A DNA stretch of 64,000 nucleotides from Bacillota bacterium. GTDB lineage: Bacteria > Bacillota > Sulfobacillia > Sulfobacillales > Sulfobacillaceae. How positions within the stretch are numbered: position 1 is the stretch's first letter; each line of letters opens with the position of its first letter. A program made the position numbers and the translations under genes. The DNA lies in assembly GCA_021797825.1 (NCBI GenBank), contig JAJZZA010000002.1, positions 1-64,000 of the forward strand. Direction: 5' to 3'. The notes beneath the pieces are model-generated. The model searched no databases. It had not been told where the DNA came from and saw nothing but the letters and a program-made list of their open reading frames with translations. This document shows, in pieces, positions 25,832 to 33,180 of this stretch.

Positions 25832-27465
25832 CCGGGCGGAAAAGGGGTGACGAGGTGCCAGGAGTGGAGTCGGAGACGTTGGCGCTGGCGCGGCGACTGA
25901 CGGCCTGGCCGGAACTGGCCGTCCGTCTGGGGCATTCCCTTGACCTGCACCGATATCAGGTGGAGAGTGCCCTGAGGGTGACCGGACCCCTAGGCGGCCG
26001 GGCGATTTTGGCCGATGAGGTCGGGTTGGGCAAAACCATTGAAGCCGGGTTGGTGATTGCCGAATTGCGCGCGCGCGGACTTGTGGAGTCGGTGCTGGTA
26101 CTGGTGCCGGCGGGACTCAAACGCCAGTGGGACTCTGAAATGCGGCAGAAGTTCGGGTGGCTCCCGATGCAATCCGCCCGCGACCGGGGTTGGATCTGGG
26201 TCCTGTCCATCGACACCGCCAAACGCTCGCCCCTCTTAGAACAATTGCAGGTTGTTCCGTGGGACTTGTTGATTGTCGACGAAGCGCACCGGTTGAAGAA
26301 CCCGCGCACGCTAAACTACCGGTTGGTGGCGGGCATCACGGCCAAGCATCTGCTGCTGTTAACCGCGACTCCCCTGGAAAATCGCTTGACCGAGTTGTAT
26401 GCGTTGGTCAATCTGGTGAAACCCGGGTTGTTTGGCTCCTATCTCCGCTTTTACGGCCAATTCATGCTTAACCCGCGCACACCTAAGAACGCCGCAGCGC
26501 TGCGGCAACTGCTGTCGCGGGTCATGGTCCGGCGGCAGCGGCGCGAGGTCGGGCGGGAGTTTCCTCCCCGTCAGGTGTCACTCTGGCCCATTCGCCTGGG
26601 TGTGCAGGAACGGCAGTTGTACGATACCCTGACCTTCGCCCTGCGGCGCGAATACCGTCAGCGGCTCGGCGGCCGCGAGACCATTTTGCCGCTGATCACC
26701 TTGCAGCGTGAATTATGCTCGTCGCCGCAAGCGCTGCTTCCCACCTTGCGCGCGGCCACGTGGCTCGGTCCCTTGCAAGAGCGCTTGCTGGGCTTGGCGA
26801 CCTCTGTGTCCCGCACCGCCAAGGTGGAGGCGGTGGGCGAACTGCTGGAGCGGATGGCGGGCAAGGTGCTGATATTTACGGAATATCGCGCCACGCAAGC
26901 GGCGCTGATCGCGGAGCTCGCCGCTCAGGGAATTCCGGTCCGCGGGTTTCATGGGGGGCTCAGTGCGGGGCAGCGCGATGCCGCGGTGGCTTGGTTTCGC
27001 GGACCGGGCAGAGTTCTGGTATCCACCGAAGCCGGGGGACAGGGCATCAATCTCCAGTTTTGCCACCAACTGATTAATTTTGACCTGCCCTGGAATCCCA
27101 TGCGCATCGAACAACGGATTGGCCGGGTGCATCGGCTCGGACAAACCCGGCCGGTGGCCATCTACAACTTGTTTTCCGTGGCCACCATTGAAGAAAATAT
27201 ATTGGAGCTGTTGCACGAAAAAATCGACCTGTTTCGGCATGTAATCGGTGAACTGGATGTCATTCTCCGCCAGGTTGAGCACCGCGGCACGCTCTCTAGC
27301 CGGCTGCTCGATATTTTTTTGGGGGAGGAGCGACCGGAGATGGTGCGGGCCCGCATCACTGAATTGGCCAACGAGTTTCTTGCGGCACGGGCCCGCATGG
27401 AACCGTCCGCAACGGCGATTTTGCCCCCAGAGTCTGGCGAAGCCGGTGCCCAACCTGTACACTAG
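25828..27465 (+). CDS. SNF2-family DNA-dependent ATPase
   Basis: A 545-residue superfamily 2 ATPase with both RecA-like lobes. Lobe 1: Q-motif-like LHRYQVESAL, Walker A DEVGLGKTIEAGL (about 64-76), SVLVLVPAGLKRQW and DEAH (about 150) in VDEAHRLKN, then LTATPLENRLTELYAL. Lobe 2: KVLIFTEYRATQ, VRGFHGGLS, VLVSTEAGGQGINLQF and the arginine-finger box RIEQRIGRVHRLGQTRPV. SNF2 proteins move along duplex DNA and strip or remodel bound proteins. It overlaps the polymerase stop (GTGA) or starts at GTG 25855, which has AAAAGGGG upstream. Similar-size Bacillus proteins exist outside repair operons; the tie to Ku here is positional. Confidence 0.92.
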   Translation: MTGRKRGDEVPGVESETLALARRLTAWPELAVRLGHSLDLHRYQVESALRVTGPLGGRAILADEVGLGKTIEAGLVIAELRARGLVESVLVLVPAGLKRQWDSEMRQKFGWLPMQSARDRGWIWVLSIDTAKRSPLLEQLQVVPWDLLIVDEAHRLKNPRTLNYRLVAGITAKHLLLLTATPLENRLTELYALVNLVKPGLFGSYLRFYGQFMLNPRTPKNAAALRQLLSRVMVRRQRREVGREFPPRQVSLWPIRLGVQERQLYDTLTFALRREYRQRLGGRETILPLITLQRELCSSPQALLPTLRAATWLGPLQERLLGLATSVSRTAKVEAVGELLERMAGKVLIFTEYRATQAALIAELAAQGIPVRGFHGGLSAGQRDAAVAWFRGPGRVLVSTEAGGQGINLQFCHQLINFDLPWNPMRIEQRIGRVHRLGQTRPVAIYNLFSVATIEENILELLHEKIDLFRHVIGELDVILRQVEHRGTLSSRLLDIFLGEERPEMVRARITELANEFLAARARMEPSATAILPPESGEAGAQPVH

Positions 27466-27656
27466 AGGGGAGATGCAGGTCCGGCGCACCCGGGTTGCGG
27501 TGGCGGAGGCGGACCCGGACGCGGTCGCCGAGGGGTTTTCCGTGTCAAGCCGGCCCGAGCATGAACGAATCGCGGAGAGGCGCTCTGGTGTCTGCGTCTT
27601 GAGCAATTGCCCGACTGCAGAACTCTTGGCTGCGGGTCATGATGGGGGGAAACACG

Positions 27657-28364
27657 ATGGGTTATCTGACCCCTCGTGATCGGCACACATTGTCGACGAT
27701 GCTGCAGAGAATTCCCCACGGCACCCGGCTGGAACTTTTCATGCCGGCCAACGACCCCTTGAGCCAAGAGATGGCCAGCCTATTGCGCGAGGTGGCCGAG
27801 GTGTCGCCCGCCCGGATTCTTTTGCAGACCCGGGAAGTGGACCAGTTTCCCGCGCTGGCGGCGTTGTATGGCGTCCGGTTGACGCCGACCCTGGTGTTGT
27901 TGGACCGCTTTGGCGACGACACCGGCATGCGGATTGTGGGGATCCCAACCGGTTATCAATTTGGGGTGTTGGTTCAGGACATGGTGGACGTGGCGCTTGG
28001 CCGAACCCGTCTCTCGGCCCGTTCCCTGGCGTATTTGCAAAATCTGGACCGCGATGTGGAGATTGTGGTCGCGGTGGCACCCACTTGCCCGCACTCTCCA
28101 CGGGCCGCCCGCCTGGCTCATCATATGGCGATGGCCAACCCTTCGCGGGTCCGGGCCTTTGTCATCAATGCCGCCCAATTTCCGCTTTGGGTCCGACGCT
28201 TTCCCGTGCAGGGGGTTCCCACCACCTGGATTACGGTCAACGGCGAAATCGCTCCACCCGTGGAGGGCGTGTGCCCCGAAGACCAGCTTATCCAGATGAT
28301 TCGGACCACTCGGGTTGGCAACCGGTCGGAAAGGAGCCTGCCGCGTGTCGATTCCGGTGTTTAG
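27657..28364 (+). CDS. tandem thioredoxin-fold protein with degenerate active site
   Basis: A 235-residue protein that looks like two thioredoxin folds, as in glutaredoxin-like protein disulfide oxidoreductases. The first fold (about 10-110) lacks any Cys-X2-Cys but keeps a YGVRLTPTLVLL strand with a cis-proline. The second has VAPTCPHSPRAA, where Cys144 is present and the resolving position is Ser147, and the cis-Pro loop VQGVPTTWITVNGE. So at most a monothiol (CXXS) site remains. ATG 27657 is 6 nt after a G-rich site. It overlaps panC by 20 bp. A thiol-transfer or binding role is possible; disulfide oxidation of a substrate seems unlikely. Confidence 0.75.
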   Translation: MGYLTPRDRHTLSTMLQRIPHGTRLELFMPANDPLSQEMASLLREVAEVSPARILLQTREVDQFPALAALYGVRLTPTLVLLDRFGDDTGMRIVGIPTGYQFGVLVQDMVDVALGRTRLSARSLAYLQNLDRDVEIVVAVAPTCPHSPRAARLAHHMAMANPSRVRAFVINAAQFPLWVRRFPVQGVPTTWITVNGEIAPPVEGVCPEDQLIQMIRTTRVGNRSERSLPRVDSGV

Positions 28365-29205
28365 CACGATAGCGGAACTGGCGGACTGGCGTGCCGGGCT
28401 CGCTCAAGCCGGTAGCAGCTTGGCGCTGGTGCCGACCATGGGCGCTCTGCATGCCGGGCACCTGGCGTTAGTCGCCGAGGCCTCGCGCAACGCGTCGGCC
28501 GTGGTCGTCAGCATCTTTGTCAATCCCTTGCAATTTGTCCCCGGAGAAGACATCGCCCGTTATCCCCGCGACTTGGCCGGCGATCTGGCCAAGCTGGCGG
28601 AGACCGCGGCGGATGCGGTGTTCGCCCCGGTTCCCGAAGAGATCTACCCGGATGGTCCCGGGAGCACCCTGGTGCGGGTGGCGGGAATCTCCGACGTGCT
28701 GTGCGGGCGCGCCCGCCCCGGTCATTTTGAGGGGGTCGCGACCGTGGTGGCCAAACTCTTCAACCTCACCCGCCCCGATGTGGCGGTTTTCGGGCAAAAA
28801 GACGCCCAGCAACTGGCAGTTATCCGGCGCTTGGTCAAGGACCTCAATTTTCCGGTGCGGATTGTGGGAATCCCCACAGTCCGCGAGGCCAGCGGTCTGG
28901 CCCTGTCGTCGCGCAACCGCTATCTCTCGCCGGCCGAAAAGGCGCGGGCCGCGGCCATCTACCGAGCGCTTACGGCGGCGCGGGCGCTCGCCCAGGGCCA
29001 ACCCGCCATGCCGGTTCCGCCGCTGGTCGATTTGGTGCAGACGGTCCTGTCCGAGCAGGCGATCGATCCGGAGTACGTGGCAGTGGTCGACCCCGGCGAC
29101 TTCACCCCGCTGGCGATGGTGCGCCGGGACCAACCCGCATTGCTGGCGGTGGCCGCCCGAGTCGGGAGCGCGCGCCTGATTGACAATATTGCACTCAATC
29201 CTTGA
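28345..29205 (+). CDS. panC: pantoate--beta-alanine ligase
   Basis: A 286-residue enzyme that makes pantothenate from pantoate, beta-alanine and ATP, for CoA synthesis. ATP-binding motifs are VPTMGALHAGHLALV (HXGH-like) and the KMSKS-like LSSRNRYLS. FVNPLQFVPGEDIARYPRD, GRARPGHFEGVATVVAKLFN and VFGQKDAQQLAVIRRLVKDL are classic PanC blocks. GTG 28345 follows AAAGGAG; it lies 20 bp inside the thioredoxin-like gene. panB and panD are not in the window. Confidence 0.96.
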   Translation: MSIPVFSTIAELADWRAGLAQAGSSLALVPTMGALHAGHLALVAEASRNASAVVVSIFVNPLQFVPGEDIARYPRDLAGDLAKLAETAADAVFAPVPEEIYPDGPGSTLVRVAGISDVLCGRARPGHFEGVATVVAKLFNLTRPDVAVFGQKDAQQLAVIRRLVKDLNFPVRIVGIPTVREASGLALSSRNRYLSPAEKARAAAIYRALTAARALAQGQPAMPVPPLVDLVQTVLSEQAIDPEYVAVVDPGDFTPLAMVRRDQPALLAVAARVGSARLIDNIALNP

Positions 29206-29520
29206 CAGCCGCACCCCGGATCGGATGCGGGATGGTCGAAAGCCCCGGCCCCGGGGGGCGCGAACCCTGCGCAAGCGGGGGCCATCGGCGCGGCCTCGAT
29301 TCCGGCCGGTCGCCGATGGCCGCCTTCCGCGCGGCTCGTCGATCGGGCCGCTGGTACGGCTTGTAAGGCACAGCCATGCTGCCCCCCGGGCGTTCCCGCA
29401 AGAGGGGCAAGGCGACCTGCGACAAATTTGGCGATCCCGGACGACCGCTGCCTAGGCTTAAACTGCGGTCCTTTACGCTCGCATCGGCCGGTGTTGCGGG
29501 CTGCGTGCCAAGCATATACT
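29206..29520. other. gene-free region with a long inverted repeat
   Basis: No gene is supported. GGCCATCGGCG (29280-29290) and CGCCGATGGCC (29311-29321) form a perfect 11-bp stem enclosing a smaller CGGCC/GGCCG stem. No U tract follows. It may end panC transcription or be a structured RNA. GTTGCGGGCTGCGTG at 29493-29507 recurs exactly at 49203-49217. Confidence 0.4.
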
Positions 29521-29538
29521 GCCCCCAGAAACGGGGGC
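29521..29538 (+). promoter_or_regulatory. hairpin holding the spmA Shine-Dalgarno sequence
   Basis: GCCCCC (29521-29526) pairs with GGGGGC (29533-29538) around AGAAAC. The only ribosome-binding candidate before ATG 29545 is this G run, so folding would hide it. The ytfI leader at 22317-22338 has the same plan. Confidence 0.45.
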
Positions 29539-29544
29539 GGCGAT

Positions 29545-30177
29545 ATGGTCAACGTGGTGTGGTTGGTGCTGATTGTCGGCGGGATCATTGTCAGTGCCCT
29601 GCATCACTCGATGCTGTCGGTGACCCAAGCCATCATTACCGGGTCGGAAAAGGCAGTCGAGGTGGCCATGGGCTTCGCCGGCATCATGGCGCTCTGGCTG
29701 GGGATGGCAAAGATCGCGGAGCAGTCCGGATTAATGCGCGGCGTGTCGCGGGCGTTGGCGCCCTGCGTCTCGCGGCTGTTTCCGGGTGTGCCCAAAGACC
29801 ACCCGGCGATGGGCAATATGCTGATGAACATGGCCGCCAACATGTTGGGCATGGGCGGTGCCGCGACCCCCTTCGGATTGAAAGCGATGCAGGATTTGCA
29901 GTCGCTAAATCCCCGCAAAAATCGCGCCTCGGCCAACATGATTACGTTCTTGGCGATAAATACCGCGGCTATCAATTTTATCCCGGCGACGGTGATAGCC
30001 CTGCGGGTGGCGGCCGGATCCCGCAATCCCACCCAAATTGTCGGCCCCACCATCGTCGCCACCGGCACCGCCTGCCTGGTGGCCGTCGCTGCCGACCGGG
30101 TGATGCGGCATTACTGGGGAGGGGATGACGACCCGCCTAGCCAAACAGGAGACGACACACCACCACCGCGGCGATGA
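29545..30177 (+). CDS. spmA: spore maturation protein A
   Basis: A 210-residue membrane protein of the nucleoside-recognition (Gate) family. MVNVVWLVLIVGGIIVSAL is the N-terminal membrane segment; GSEKAVEVAMGFAGIMALWLGMAKIAEQSGLM and NMLMNMAANMLGMGGAATPFGLKAMQDLQ are diagnostic SpmA blocks. SpmA and SpmB act in spore core dehydration in Bacillus. The C-terminus is charged and Pro-rich. Unlike Bacillus, where spmA-spmB is an operon, spmB here lies on the opposite strand and the two coding ends overlap by 41 bp. Confidence 0.94.
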   Translation: MVNVVWLVLIVGGIIVSALHHSMLSVTQAIITGSEKAVEVAMGFAGIMALWLGMAKIAEQSGLMRGVSRALAPCVSRLFPGVPKDHPAMGNMLMNMAANMLGMGGAATPFGLKAMQDLQSLNPRKNRASANMITFLAINTAAINFIPATVIALRVAAGSRNPTQIVGPTIVATGTACLVAVAADRVMRHYWGGDDDPPSQTGDDTPPPRR

Positions 30178-30673
30178 ATCCGGCCAGATCGCCCAGCAGG
30201 GCCACCGACAGCGCATAACGGGTCTTTTGCACCGCGACCGACCCGAAATACAGTGACACCACATAAAAGGTGGTGTCGGTGCTGCCTTGCACGGTCGAAG
30301 CCAAACGGCCGATGAAGGAGTCGGGACCGTAATGCTGCAAAAGACCGGTGGTGACGCCGAGTGCAGCCCCGCCCGAAAGCGGGCGCACCAACATCAAGGG
30401 CACCACGGCGGGGGGGACACCCAATGCGTGCAGCGGCCGCGACAGCCAGTGAGTGACGGCCGCCATCGCCCCGGAGGCCTGGAAAATGTTGAGGGCGACC
30501 AGGATGCCGACCAAAAACGGGATCATGCGCACCGCCATGCGGAATCCCTCTTCCGCGCCCTCGACGAAGGTGTCATAGACCTTGACGCCTTTTACCCAGC
30601 CGTACAGCGGAATGAGGCCGATTAAAAAAGGAATCGCCCATACCGATACGGTTTCAATGATGGCGCTGGTCAC
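30137..30673 (-). CDS. spmB: spore maturation protein B
   Basis: A 178-residue membrane protein of the same family as SpmA. VSVWAIPFLIGLIPLYGWVKGVKVYDTFVEGAEEGFRMAVRMIPFLVGILVAL is the conserved N-terminal half; VPLMLVRPLSGGAALG and QGSTDTTFYVVSLYFGSV are signature segments. The start is a GTG at 30673 with a G-rich site upstream. The gene is inverted relative to spmA and ends inside it; the overlap lies in the poorly conserved SpmA tail. Confidence 0.93.
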   Translation of the reverse strand: MTSAIIETVSVWAIPFLIGLIPLYGWVKGVKVYDTFVEGAEEGFRMAVRMIPFLVGILVALNIFQASGAMAAVTHWLSRPLHALGVPPAVVPLMLVRPLSGGAALGVTTGLLQHYGPDSFIGRLASTVQGSTDTTFYVVSLYFGSVAVQKTRYALSVALLGDLAGFIAAVVVCRLLFG

Positions 30674-30692
30674 CGTCTGCTGCCCCCCATTC

Positions 30693-30724
30693 TTGCCACG
30701 TGACCGGGATTTACCTGGTATACT
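30693..30724 (+). promoter_or_regulatory. possible extended -10 promoter for the RidA-rluB run
   Basis: TGGTATACT (30716-30724) is a TGn-extended -10 element. The nearest -35-like hexamer, TTGCCA (30693-30698), is 20 bp away, which is long, so recognition would rely on the extended -10. It is 145 bp before the RidA-family gene and divergent from spmB. Confidence 0.35.
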
Positions 30725-30868
30725 GATCGCGAAGGGTTCGATTCGCCGATCGCCATCCGCCCTACACTTTATGTGGCCGTGCTCCGTCTCATGTGCCGAT
30801 GGCAGGGTTTAACGAGCGGATTGCGGTGACGAGGGCGGGTGGTGATGCAGGCTCGAGGGGGTATCACG

Positions 30869-31339
30869 ATGGCCATTTCCCAACGCATAGAGGAGTTGGG
30901 ATTGCATCTTCCCGAACCCGCCCGCCCCGTTGCGGCCTATGTGCCGGCGGTGGTGCATGGCGGGCTTTGCTTTACCTCCGGGCAGTTGCCCTTCGATCAG
31001 GGGCGGTTGCTGGCGGAAGGCATGGTGGGCCGGGAGGTGTCGCTGGAAACCGCTTATGCCGCTGCGCGCCAAGCGGCGTTGAACGCGGTAAGCGCGGCCG
31101 CGCTGGCGGTCGGGGGTCTCGACCGGCTGACCGGCGTCGTCAAGGTGGTGGGCCTGGTGCAGTCGGCGCCGGATTTCCACCAGCAGCCGCAAGTCCTCAA
31201 CGGGGCCTCGGAATTGCTGCAGGCGGTTTTTGGGGAGGCCGGGCGCCATGCCCGCACGGCGGTGGGAGTCAGCGCGTTGCCCCTTAATGCGGCGGTGGAG
31301 GTCGAATGCATTTTTTCCTGGGACGCCCATGGGCATTAG
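30869..31339 (+). CDS. RidA/YjgF family protein
   Basis: A 156-residue protein of the RidA superfamily, whose archetype hydrolyses reactive enamine/imine intermediates. YVPAVVHGGLCFTSGQLPFDQG starts the fold, GLDRLTGVVKVVGLVQSAPDF the middle, and HARTAVGVSALPLNAAVEVECIF contains the conserved Arg that binds the carboxylate. It belongs to the longer YjgF subgroup (about 150 residues), which is less well characterised than RidA itself. ATG 30869 has a GAGGGGG site. Overlaps rluB by 11 bp. Confidence 0.9.
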   Translation: MAISQRIEELGLHLPEPARPVAAYVPAVVHGGLCFTSGQLPFDQGRLLAEGMVGREVSLETAYAAARQAALNAVSAAALAVGGLDRLTGVVKVVGLVQSAPDFHQQPQVLNGASELLQAVFGEAGRHARTAVGVSALPLNAAVEVECIFSWDAHGH

Positions 31340-32231
31340 GGTGCAGCGGCTCATTGCGCAGGCCGGAATGGCGTCGCGACGGACCGCCGAGCAATGGGTC
31401 AAAGCCGGCAAGGTGCATATAAACGGCCAGACCGCGGTGCTGGGTGCCATCGTAGAACCGGGCGTGGATACCGTGACCGTAAACCACCAGATGGTCACTC
31501 CCGCGACCGCGCGCTGGGTGTTGGCGCTCAATAAACCGGTGGGGTACACCACGTCCCTGCGGGATCGCCATGCCGAGCATCTGGTCTCCGAACTAATCCC
31601 CGCCCAGTATGGCCGGCTCTTTCCGGTGGGCCGCCTCGACCGCGACACCTCCGGCCTGCTGTTGATGACCAATGACGGCGATCTGGCATTCCGTCTCAGC
31701 CACCCCTCGTTTGCGGTCCCCAAGATTTACGAAGCGTGGGTGGCGGGCATTCCCAAGGCCGGACATCTGCAACGGCTGGAGCGGGGCATTATGCTGGATG
31801 GCGGCCGCGCCCGCGCCCACGAAGTGAGGGTGGTGGAACGGGTCAACGGCAATAGCCGGGTGCGGCTTACCTTGACCGAGGGCAAAAAACGGGAGGTGCG
31901 GCGGATATTTGCCGCGGTCGGGCACCCCGTGCTGTCGCTGCAACGGGTCGCGTTCGCCGGCATCCTGTTGGAGGATTTGGCCGAAGGCGCCTGTCGCCCG
32001 TTGACTCACCGCGAATTGAAGAGCTTAGCACAGCGGGTCAACCCGCCGTCCAAAAAAACTTCGCAGCCCGTTCGGGATCCGCGTGGCAAAGGGGAAGACC
32101 GGAAACATGGGGAATCGCAAACACCTGGCCGAGGTGGTATCCAGCATGCAGGCCGTGCACCGTTATCGTCCGGAGGACCGCGGGATCCGCTCGGCCACGC
32201 CCGAGGAAATCCGCAGCGGCCTCACGGCTGA
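31329..32231 (+). CDS. rluB: 23S/16S rRNA pseudouridine synthase, RluB/RsuA type
   Basis: A 300-residue pseudouridine synthase. The N-terminal S4 RNA-binding domain is VQRLIAQAGMASRRTAEQWVKAGKV (about 3-60). The catalytic Asp is in FPVGRLDRDTSGLLLMTNDG (about 97-117). KIYEAWVAG and EGKKREVRRIFAAVGHPVLSLQRV follow. Family homology ends near residue 237. The last ~63 residues are basic and low in complexity, and their codons run 125 bp into the next gene in another frame. Start ATG 31329 lies within the RidA gene end. In Bacillus rluB also follows spmA-spmB. Confidence 0.92.
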   Translation: MGIRVQRLIAQAGMASRRTAEQWVKAGKVHINGQTAVLGAIVEPGVDTVTVNHQMVTPATARWVLALNKPVGYTTSLRDRHAEHLVSELIPAQYGRLFPVGRLDRDTSGLLLMTNDGDLAFRLSHPSFAVPKIYEAWVAGIPKAGHLQRLERGIMLDGGRARAHEVRVVERVNGNSRVRLTLTEGKKREVRRIFAAVGHPVLSLQRVAFAGILLEDLAEGACRPLTHRELKSLAQRVNPPSKKTSQPVRDPRGKGEDRKHGESQTPGRGGIQHAGRAPLSSGGPRDPLGHARGNPQRPHG

Positions 32232-33180
32232 TGTGTATTTTGTCGGCACCCAGCAAATTGTGGAAGCCTTGCAGCTGGCGGACAGCGTGGTGGTGGCCGA
32301 GATCTTTTGCACCCGGGACGGGTTGGTGGCGGGGATTGAAGAGGCCCTAGCGCTCTTACAGCCCTTGCCGGTTACGGTCGATGCCGTCGCGGAGGGAACC
32401 GCCGTCGCGGATCGCCAGGTGATCATGCGCATTACCGGGCGCTACGTCGATTTTGGCCTGTATGAGACCGCCTTGCTTGGCATTTTAGCATCGTCCTCGG
32501 GATGGGCGACGGCGGCCAGAGAGGTGGTGGAGGCGGCGGAGGGCACGCCGGTCGTCTCCTTTGGCGCGCGACATGTTCATCCGGCGGTGGCCTCGGTCAT
32601 GGACCGGGCGGCGCTGGTGGGCGGGGCCCGGGGGGCCAGTTCGATTCTCGGTGCTCGCCAAGCCGGAGACCGGCCGTCGGGGACGATGCCGCATGCGCTC
32701 CTGTTGATGGTGGGGGATACGGTGGAGGCGGCGCGCGCGTACGATCGGGTGATGCCGCCGGACGCCCCGCGGGTGGTGTTGGTGGATACCTTTAAGGATG
32801 AGGCCGAAGAGGCACTGCGGGTCGCCGCCGCGCTGGGCGAGCGCCTGGCCGCGATTCGCCTGGATACTCCGCGCGAGCGCGGCGGGGTCACCCCAGCCCT
32901 GGTCAGGGAAATTCGCGAGCGCATGCGCCAGGCCGGGTTCGGCCGGGTGGGGCTGTTCGTCTCCGGCGGGCTGACCCCGGAGCGGATTCGCCTGCTCCGG
33001 GAAGCGGGGGCGACGGGGTTCGGCGTCGGCAGTTACATCGCCGCCGCGCCGCCGCTTGATATGACCATGGACCTTAAAATGGTTGGCGGCCGGCCGGTCG
33101 CCAAGCGCGGGCGCATTCCGGGAATTACCCCGTCGGTGGGGTTGGTGCGCCGTCAAGCTCCGCCTGGCGACGCAGGATAG
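32107..33180 (+). CDS. pncB: nicotinate phosphoribosyltransferase, archaeal-like type
   Basis: A 357-residue type II phosphoribosyltransferase that makes nicotinate mononucleotide from nicotinate and PRPP (NAD salvage). TADVYFVGTQQIVEAL, ILASSSGWATAAREVV, VSFGARHVHPAVASVMDRAALVGGA, QAGDRPSGTMPHALLLMVGD and the phosphate-binding VGLFVSGGLTPERIRLLREAGATGFGVGSYI are typical of the Thermoplasma-like NAPRT group. ATG 32107 follows AAAGGGGA; the 125-bp overlap with rluB supports this start or a nearby one. A quinolinate phosphoribosyltransferase (nadC) shares the fold but not the SGTMPH motif. Confidence 0.88.
   Translation: MGNRKHLAEVVSSMQAVHRYRPEDRGIRSATPEEIRSGLTADVYFVGTQQIVEALQLADSVVVAEIFCTRDGLVAGIEEALALLQPLPVTVDAVAEGTAVADRQVIMRITGRYVDFGLYETALLGILASSSGWATAAREVVEAAEGTPVVSFGARHVHPAVASVMDRAALVGGARGASSILGARQAGDRPSGTMPHALLLMVGDTVEAARAYDRVMPPDAPRVVLVDTFKDEAEEALRVAAALGERLAAIRLDTPRERGGVTPALVREIRERMRQAGFGRVGLFVSGGLTPERIRLLREAGATGFGVGSYIAAAPPLDMTMDLKMVGGRPVAKRGRIPGITPSVGLVRRQAPPGDAG

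Noticed and set aside
23427-27465. defence island reading of the Ku/ligase/SNF2 cluster
   Set aside because: SNF2 ATPases do occur in defence systems such as DISARM, but no methylase, nuclease or other defence gene is present; DNA repair explains the set better.
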